Virus record (IMG/VR): IMGVR_UViG_3300007541_007157
Coordinates: 1-35,574 of that record
Strand: one strand, 5' to 3'
Source of the DNA: a virus
DNA: 35,574 nucleotides
Of this stretch, positions 30,354 to 35,574 are shown piece after piece. The first letter of the stretch is position 1; the number at the start of each line of letters is the position of its first letter. A program made the translations under genes and the position numbers. Under the pieces are notes generated by a model. That model was not told the DNA's origin. It saw only the letters and a program-made list of their open reading frames with translations, and did not search any database.

Positions 30354-30952
30354 AATACCTCTGCAACATTTTCTATAGTGCCGTTGTGTTTGTGCCATAT
30401 AACAGCACTGGTTGGTTTCCATATATAATTAGGATCAATATAATAACTGTAGACAAACTGTATCATATCAGACTTTGGTGAATCATGAAAAACTAGATCT
30501 GTTTCTAGTGTTAATTGTTTGTAATCATCGTCTTCAAACCAACTGTTATCACCTCCAACATATTTTTTCTTATGTTGAAATAATTTGTTTATTGCTGTGT
30601 CTTTGACGTCATGCGTCCAATAGTAGTGTTTGAAACCATTTGCCTTTGCCCAGGCTATCTGATGTTTCATCATTTTAAAACCATAACGACCATGCCTGTG
30701 TTTCTTAAGGATATGGTACCTACACTTTCTTATTGACTCTGGAGTGCCTGTGATAAAACTTCTTTCAGCATAACTTATACTAGCAACTTCATCATCCACT
30801 ATTGCCAACCAAAGACTGCTTTGCTCGTCAAGGTTATCTAAATCAAATTTTTTTTGAGTATATGTACCAGCACTCCCTTCTGCTCTTGCTTGAGTTAAAA
30901 ATTCTTCTACTAGTATTTTGTATGCTGGATTGTATTGTACAATCTTTTCCAT
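30350..30952 (-). CDS. GNAT-like acetyltransferase
   Basis: The 200-residue protein resembles GNAT enzymes, with SLWLAIVDDEVASISYA, a central KKHRHGRYGFKMMKHQIAWAKANGFKHYYWT block in the place of the acetyl-CoA loop, and NKLFQHKKKYVG. The loop reads RHGRYG and not the standard R/Q-x-x-G-x-G/A, so the assignment is moderate. It starts directly after the desaturase stop (TAAATG) and overlaps the B12-radical SAM gene by four bases. Confidence 0.68.
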   Translation of the reverse strand: MEKIVQYNPAYKILVEEFLTQARAEGSAGTYTQKKFDLDNLDEQSSLWLAIVDDEVASISYAERSFITGTPESIRKCRYHILKKHRHGRYGFKMMKHQIAWAKANGFKHYYWTHDVKDTAINKLFQHKKKYVGGDNSWFEDDDYKQLTLETDLVFHDSPKSDMIQFVYSYYIDPNYIWKPTSAVIWHKHNGTIENVAEVL

Positions 30953-31708
30953 TTAAGTTTTTTGCTCTAGTTTTTTTATAAACCAACCACCTAGATCAAA
31001 CTCCCACCATTTGTATTTGAAACTTGAATTTTGTGGATCATAATGATGATTATTATGCCAACCTTCTCCCCACATTAGTATTCCAAGTAAAGGTATGTTT
31101 GTTGAATTGTCTGTTGTTTCCCAATTTCTATAACCAGTCATGTGTGTTAGTGTATTAATAAACGATCCAGCATTCCATAATATCATTGCTGGAAATAGAT
31201 AAGCACTGATCAATAACATTGGATCAATTAAATACCAAATTACTGCTATTGCTAGATGTAATGCAAAATACCATTTGTGTAAAAAGGCATGGAATTTTGA
31301 TCTAATAAGTTTTACCACATATCTTGGGTTAGGTGTTTCAAACATGCTTAACCATTGAACTCTAAAAAATCCTAAGTGTTCAGGTGAATGAGGATCACCT
31401 TCTTGATCAGTATAATGATGATGCTCTTTATGTATAGCCACCCATCCTATTGTTGATCCTGTTAATCCATATGTGCCTGCTAATGATCCAAAATATTCAT
31501 ACCATTTAGGTGCATTCCAACTTTTATGTGATAGTAATCTATGAAACGTCATTGTCATACCAAAACATCCAGTTACAAAATAAACAAAGAATGCTATCAA
31601 CCAATGATACCAATGCCCATAGATGATCATTGGAATTATAGACAAGTGTGCTATGATTTGAGCAACAAATAAAAAATATTGATCTTTTGTATATTTTTGT
31701 TTTTCCAT
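30953..31708 (-). CDS. Fatty-acid desaturase (delta-9 type), second copy
   Basis: The 251-residue membrane enzyme has complete histidine boxes H56-x4-H61 (HRLLSHKSW), H93-x2-HH97 (HKEHHHY) and H218-x2-HH222 (HNNHHYDP). It has the same length as the desaturase at 11885 but a clearly different sequence, so the two may act on different chain positions or lipids. It is the first gene of the 31708-27116 operon, under a composite promoter. AAAGG lies about seven bases before the ATG. Confidence 0.92.
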   Translation of the reverse strand: MEKQKYTKDQYFLFVAQIIAHLSIIPMIIYGHWYHWLIAFFVYFVTGCFGMTMTFHRLLSHKSWNAPKWYEYFGSLAGTYGLTGSTIGWVAIHKEHHHYTDQEGDPHSPEHLGFFRVQWLSMFETPNPRYVVKLIRSKFHAFLHKWYFALHLAIAVIWYLIDPMLLISAYLFPAMILWNAGSFINTLTHMTGYRNWETTDNSTNIPLLGILMWGEGWHNNHHYDPQNSSFKYKWWEFDLGGWFIKKLEQKT

Positions 31709-31719
31709 TTTGTACCTTT

Positions 31720-31748
31720 ATTATAACAGTATTTATTTGCTTTTGCAA
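31720..31748 (-). promoter_or_regulatory. Composite early/late promoter
   Basis: TTGCAA (31748-31743), 17 nt and TATAAT (31725-31720) on the minus strand, with AATAAATAC nested in the spacer. It would start the desaturase-GNAT-radical SAM-hydroxylase operon with a very short leader. Confidence 0.68.
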
Positions 31749-31750
31749 TA

Positions 31751-33580
31751 CTAAAATTTTATTTTCCAAGCAAGTGTTATATTTCTTCCTCCTTGATTAT
31801 ATCCGTCTGGTCTTTCATATTTGTCATTTGTTAAATTTTTAATATTTAATACTACTTCAGAATCTTTTGTTAGATAATATCCTGCTGTAAGATCTGCTGT
31901 GGTTTTTTCTTTTACTGTAATTGTTGACCAATCAGTTGAATCTGTATCTCTATGCTTTCCATAATATAATATACTAGGTGTAATGTAGTAATTGTCTTTG
32001 GTATAGGTAATTCCTGATTTCCATACTGTGTGTGGTCTACGCTTTAACCATGTTTCAGAAGAATCTTGTGCTGATGTTAATGCTATACTGTTATCAAAAC
32101 TAAAATTTCCTATGTAATAATTAAAATCAATATCAGCACCTTTGATTTTTGATGACCCTGAACTGTCGTTATTATATGTAGAATTAGAATATGTAATCAT
32201 ATTATCAATATCAATTGAATATAATGCAATATCAAAATTATGAGATTTACCTTTATTATTGTATCCTATTTCATTGCTTACAGAAGTTTCTGCTTTTAAA
32301 TTTGAATTACCTGTATAACCAAAATTGTCAGCACCATACAACTCATATAGTGTTGGTGATTTATATCCGGTTGACTGACTCACACGAAATCCATTGTATG
32401 CCGCACCTACACTGTAGGTTGATTGTCCTCCTGCAATAGAATGCTCATCATATCTTAAACCTCCTGATATAATTATTTTGCTATTGGTAATATAATCAAA
32501 ATTATGATATATTCCTACTACTGATGCTGATTTGTCCACAGTGGAATTATATGATCCTGTATTATTAAACTCTGCATCAAATCCTGTTATGTCAACTCCT
32601 GTTTTGGTTGATACTTGATCTGTGTTTGTCAACCAATCTAAAGATCCATGTGTTGCTATAGAATCGTAATTGTCTATTTCGTTACCATTTATATACTGCC
32701 TATCCCATATAGTATGATCCAACACTGTTTTTATTGTACCATATTCTACATCTGTAGATGTTTGCATTTGTCCAAAATAAAATTTTGTTTCATTTGTGTA
32801 ATCTGTATCATCTGCACCAGAGGCATCAATATCTGCTTCAGTGGTGTTAGTTATACCTGTAAATTTTACTTTAGTACCGTCATAGTTTGTAACGTAACCA
32901 AAGTTAAGTCCAATTACATCATATCCATCTGCTTCTGATCCTTGAGGATAAACAGATATACCGTTTGACCCTTCTGTGTATATTCCAAAATTAAAATAAT
33001 CTTTACTATAAGTATATGCTATTGTGTTTGTATTATGTGATCCATGTGAAAGTGTTAGTTCATTTTGTTTATAATCAGATGTTTGTATATCAATTACTCC
33101 ACCTACTGCATTGGCTCCATAAGTAGTACTCATTGGTCCTGTATATAAATGTAATCCATCTGCAAAATGAACATTGATATTATTCAAATCAGTAGCCCCA
33201 TTTGTTGTAGAATAATCTGTAATTGGTGATCCATTTATTGTTACTAATGTATGATTAGAATTTGTTCCTCTTGTAAATAATGATGTTTGTTGTCCAGCAG
33301 GACCAGAACGAACTGCATTAAAATTAGGTGCATCTTCTAGTGCTTCTGAAAGAATGCTTGACCCTTGTTTCTTTTGATCATCTAACCAAATGTAAGAATC
33401 TGTGTAAATTGCATCTGCTTTTTTTGATGGTGTCATTAGATGAAAAATTGGTATATTAACAACTAGACTGTCACACACTATTGTTTCGTCTTTCATTTCT
33501 TCCCAATAACATTCTTGTGATTGTGCTGGCTTAATAAACAGCCATAGAAGTATTAGTATTTTAAAAATATTTGTTAGCAT
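31751..33580 (-). CDS. TonB-dependent outer-membrane receptor, BtuB-like
   Basis: The 609-residue protein has a signal peptide (residues 1 to about 21, ending PAQS). A plug domain follows with QTSLFTRGTNSNHTLVTINGSPI and GPMSTTYGANAVGGVIDI, the same order as the plug of BtuB. The rest is a beta-barrel rich in alternating aromatic strands, and the terminal residue is Phe (ITLAWKIKF), the usual barrel-assembly signal. Length and plug match vitamin B12 receptors best, but siderophore or other ligands are possible. Two Cys near the mature N-terminus could form a disulfide. A complete TonB receptor is very unusual in a phage. Confidence 0.9.
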   Translation of the reverse strand: MLTNIFKILILLWLFIKPAQSQECYWEEMKDETIVCDSLVVNIPIFHLMTPSKKADAIYTDSYIWLDDQKKQGSSILSEALEDAPNFNAVRSGPAGQQTSLFTRGTNSNHTLVTINGSPITDYSTTNGATDLNNINVHFADGLHLYTGPMSTTYGANAVGGVIDIQTSDYKQNELTLSHGSHNTNTIAYTYSKDYFNFGIYTEGSNGISVYPQGSEADGYDVIGLNFGYVTNYDGTKVKFTGITNTTEADIDASGADDTDYTNETKFYFGQMQTSTDVEYGTIKTVLDHTIWDRQYINGNEIDNYDSIATHGSLDWLTNTDQVSTKTGVDITGFDAEFNNTGSYNSTVDKSASVVGIYHNFDYITNSKIIISGGLRYDEHSIAGGQSTYSVGAAYNGFRVSQSTGYKSPTLYELYGADNFGYTGNSNLKAETSVSNEIGYNNKGKSHNFDIALYSIDIDNMITYSNSTYNNDSSGSSKIKGADIDFNYYIGNFSFDNSIALTSAQDSSETWLKRRPHTVWKSGITYTKDNYYITPSILYYGKHRDTDSTDWSTITVKEKTTADLTAGYYLTKDSEVVLNIKNLTNDKYERPDGYNQGGRNITLAWKIKF

Positions 33581-34103
33581 AATCTTTTCCTTTGTTAACT
33601 ACCATTAGGTATATGTTATTCATAGGGCGAGATAGTGCTACTGTTATAGATGCCATTAGAGCAGTATAGATAACTGTTCCAAAAAGTGTATTTTGAAAAA
33701 ATGGTATTGCCATTGTATAACACATTATCAATCCTTCTAAAGTATTAGGATAATAATCCCACATAATCCATACTGCAAAATTTGTTATTAAAAAAAACAT
33801 TATAGAAGATATTAATGTCATTAATGCTAATGATATATAACTCTTTTGTAATTGCATAGATATGAATGTTGAAAGTGCTATAGATCCATACACCCAAAGC
33901 ATATAAGGATGTAATCCTATAAACACATCTGCTATAAACATTGCCATTAATGGTACTGCTATTGCTGTCCAACGATCGTTAATAACGTATGGAGCAAATA
34001 TAGCCGCGGCTAACATTGGTGTTAAGTTTGGTGGGTGCGGAATCAATCTTCCCAAGGCAAGAATGCCTGATATGTATAGAAAAGATAATAGTGTTTTCAT
34101 CAT
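33561..34103 (-). CDS. DUF6580-type membrane protein (S-component-like)
   Basis: The 180-residue integral membrane protein has five or six spans and the early motif GRLIPHPPNLTPMLAAAIFA. This is characteristic of the DUF6580 group, whose members look like substrate-binding S components of ECF transporters and, as I recall, tend to sit beside TonB receptors in vitamin loci. It overlaps the receptor gene by 20 bases, so the two form one operon. No ECF ATPase or T component is present, so it would have to borrow the host's module. A TATAAATA-containing promoter lies 52-80 bases upstream. Confidence 0.7.
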   Translation of the reverse strand: MMKTLLSFLYISGILALGRLIPHPPNLTPMLAAAIFAPYVINDRWTAIAVPLMAMFIADVFIGLHPYMLWVYGSIALSTFISMQLQKSYISLALMTLISSIMFFLITNFAVWIMWDYYPNTLEGLIMCYTMAIPFFQNTLFGTVIYTALMASITVALSRPMNNIYLMVVNKGKDYANKYF

Positions 34104-34152
34104 AATAGTATTACCCCAACCCCTATTGTTAAATACGGTAATTATATACTAC

Positions 34153-34183
34153 TATTTATAACATATTTTTTAAAATACGTCAA
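34153..34183 (-). promoter_or_regulatory. Composite promoter of the receptor operon
   Basis: TTGACG (34183-34178), 17 nt and TATAAA (34160-34155). The -10 hexamer is the first part of an exact TATAAATA late motif (34160-34153). The leader is about 50 nt. No cobalamin riboswitch fits in this gap. Confidence 0.65.
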
Positions 34184-34525
34184 TTAGTTCTTTTTCTTAA
34201 ATATATTATGAAACATACGATGCACGTTTTTATGAACTGTGTGTTCTAGTGAATCCATGTCTATGTAGATTTCCATGTTTATGATATCATGATAATTTTC
34301 AGCAATTTTTTCCCAATCTACTTGTCCTTTGACAGGTATAGTATTATAGATATCATCTTTGGTCATTAGGCTTGTTTTTCCATCTCTGTGAAATAATTTA
34401 ATTTTATCAACAAAGTGTGCTGGAATTCTTTTAGGATGTATCTCATGCATTATGCGATTGAATTCCGTATGATCTTGTTCGCTCTGTGATGGAATAAATT
34501 TTCTATTTGAATTTTTTTCTGTCAT
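34184..34525 (-). CDS. Conserved-type phage protein, unknown
   Basis: The 113-residue protein has a plan I recall from T4-like cyanophage hypotheticals: a helical N-terminus, RIPAHFVDKIKLFHRDGKTSLMTKDDIYNTI in the middle, a short beta element (NMEIYIDMDSL) and a helical C-terminus ending in Lys. No function is known. Its start codon lies immediately after a hairpin terminator, whose 3' arm offers an AGGCAGG ribosome binding site seven bases from the ATG. Confidence 0.75.
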   Translation of the reverse strand: MTEKNSNRKFIPSQSEQDHTEFNRIMHEIHPKRIPAHFVDKIKLFHRDGKTSLMTKDDIYNTIPVKGQVDWEKIAENYHDIINMEIYIDMDSLEHTVHKNVHRMFHNIFKKKN

Positions 34526-34528
34526 TAA

Positions 34529-34568
34529 AAAACCTGCCTACTGTTAGTATTTATCATAGGCAGGTTTT
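34529..34568 (-). terminator. Terminator overlapping a promoter and ribosome binding site
   Basis: AAAACCTGCCTA and TAGGCAGGTTTT form a perfect 12-bp stem with a 16-nt loop. On the minus strand the stem is followed by more T (six in all), ending the transcript of the gene at 34575-35201. The ATG of the next gene comes two bases after the T run. Confidence 0.85.
34548..34555 (-). promoter_or_regulatory. Late promoter motif in the terminator loop
   Basis: GATAAATA on the minus strand lies inside the loop of the terminator hairpin. Transcription from it would start at about 34542, after the 5' arm, so the new message could not form the hairpin. Confidence 0.6.
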
Positions 34569-34574
34569 AAAACT

Positions 34575-35201
34575 TTATGCTGTTGGTTCAGCAGTTGCTT
34601 CTTTTTTAGGTCTGCCTCTTGCTCTTTTAGGTTCAGCATAAACTAGTTCTTTGCCTAGTTTTTTCTGTATACCTGGAGACACCGCTTCTGCTTCATTGCG
34701 TTTTTTTAGTGCATCTGCTTCTAACAACTCTGCTTGTATCAACAAATTTCTTGCAATACCAACTTTGTCATTTTCATCAGCAGGATTTTGTATTGCACCT
34801 GCTTTGGTAGATGAATCCGGTGTTAATGGAATTGCTGGTTGTTGTTTAGTTTCACTAATCATTGTTTGATATGCATTAAACTCTTTCAAAGGAAGTGTTT
34901 CAGAAGGTGACGGAATTAGTGTTACCGTATCCACTGGAACTCTTCTTAAGAATCCTTTTTCATGCAGTGTACTTAAAATATTTCTACCATCCCAAAACAA
35001 TTTTCTGCCCAGCACTTCATATAATTTATTTGATGCTTGACCTTCTGGTGATTCTACTGCCTGCATAAGTCCGTCATGATAACGAGCCTCTAATGCATCT
35101 ACATCTACCACCAAGCAATTGTCTTGATCTTCTGGTATTGATGGGAAAACAACCACGACACGTCTGCCTGTTGTATCCACTTTACCTGTATGCTTTATCA
35201 T
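34575..35201 (-). CDS. Phage protein with AT-hook-like tail, unknown
   Basis: The 208-residue protein is probably a conserved T4-like marine phage protein. The N-terminal half is structured (GRRVVVVFPSIPEDQDNCLVVD, LYEVLGRKLFWDGRNILS). The second half is helical (VGIARNLLIQAELLEADALKKRNEAEA) and ends in a basic RARGRPKKE motif like an AT-hook, which may bind DNA. The leader AATTAGGAGAAAAAT gives a strong ribosome binding site. It ends at a terminator. The function is unknown. Confidence 0.75.
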   Translation of the reverse strand: MIKHTGKVDTTGRRVVVVFPSIPEDQDNCLVVDVDALEARYHDGLMQAVESPEGQASNKLYEVLGRKLFWDGRNILSTLHEKGFLRRVPVDTVTLIPSPSETLPLKEFNAYQTMISETKQQPAIPLTPDSSTKAGAIQNPADENDKVGIARNLLIQAELLEADALKKRNEAEAVSPGIQKKLGKELVYAEPKRARGRPKKEATAEPTA

Positions 35202-35234
35202 TATTATTTTTCTCCTAATTGCAATTATTTTATT

Positions 35235-35574
<340 letters not shown>

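Noticed and set aside
30354-30422. Upstream extension of the B12-radical SAM protein to 30422
   Set aside because: The added 23 residues are Cys-rich and lie over the end of the GNAT gene. The start at 30353 has GAGG and an ATGA overlap.
34104-34183. Cobalamin riboswitch upstream of the receptor operon
   Set aside because: Only 80 bases separate the genes, too few for the usual riboswitch of about 200 nt, and no B12-box-like sequence was seen.

Overview
The window reads as part of the genome of a marine T4-like tailed phage (myovirus). The evidence is a T4-type lysozyme, a protein resembling the T4-group late-transcription DNA-binding protein DsbA, a solitary tRNA gene, many very small packed genes, and NATAAATA late-promoter motifs of the T4/cyanophage type. 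The DNA is AT-rich (about 30% GC in most genes). No photosynthesis genes are present, and the ferredoxin reductase ends in an alphaproteobacterial-style tail, so a SAR11-type host is plausible. The host cannot be fixed from the sequence.

Layout. Bases 1-3300 hold phage core and small genes: an acidic coiled-coil protein, the lysozyme, tRNA-Arg(GCG), an acetyltransferase, an Asp/Asn-hydroxylase-like enzyme, the DsbA-like protein and small unknowns. Bases 3300-5779 hold two plus-strand radical SAM genes. Bases 5780-8003 hold small unknown genes, several of them membrane proteins. Bases 8044-25878 form one uninterrupted minus-strand train of 21 genes whose junctions run from a 17-nt overlap to a 6-nt gap. 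Read from its promoter, it encodes a twitch radical SAM protein, a QueC-like PP-loop ATPase, two more radical SAM proteins, a 2OG oxygenase, a short PLP-aminotransferase-like protein, a short-chain dehydrogenase, an unknown, a NodU/TobZ-type carbamoyltransferase, a UDP-sugar dehydrogenase, ferredoxin-NADP reductase, four tandem paralogous 2OG oxygenases, a fatty-acid desaturase, three more hydroxylases and two TauD-like enzymes.

Bases 26000-27119 (plus strand) hold a hydroxylase and a SET-domain protein. Bases 27116-31708 (minus) hold a second desaturase, a GNAT protein, a cobalamin-binding radical SAM enzyme and two prolyl-4-hydroxylase-like enzymes. Bases 31751-34103 (minus) hold a BtuB-like TonB-dependent receptor and a DUF6580-type membrane protein. 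Bases 34184-35574 return to conserved phage genes.

How it fits together. The window carries 14 putative Fe(II)/2OG oxygenases and 6 radical SAM proteins, plus a reductase that could supply electrons to the desaturases and iron-sulfur enzymes. The 21-gene train looks like a phage-borne biosynthetic or envelope-modification cluster. The outer-membrane receptor, the S-component-like protein and the B12-dependent radical SAM enzyme together suggest cobalamin scavenging. The most striking residue-level signal is in the two TauD-like paralogs: both have His-Cys-Ala where the iron-binding His-x-Asp is expected, the substitution typical of Fe(II)/2OG halogenases. The other oxygenases keep HxD, or HxE in two cases. 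Several intergenic regions combine a sigma70-like -35/-10 pair with a late motif. One terminator carries a late promoter in its loop and a possible ribosome binding site in its 3' arm.
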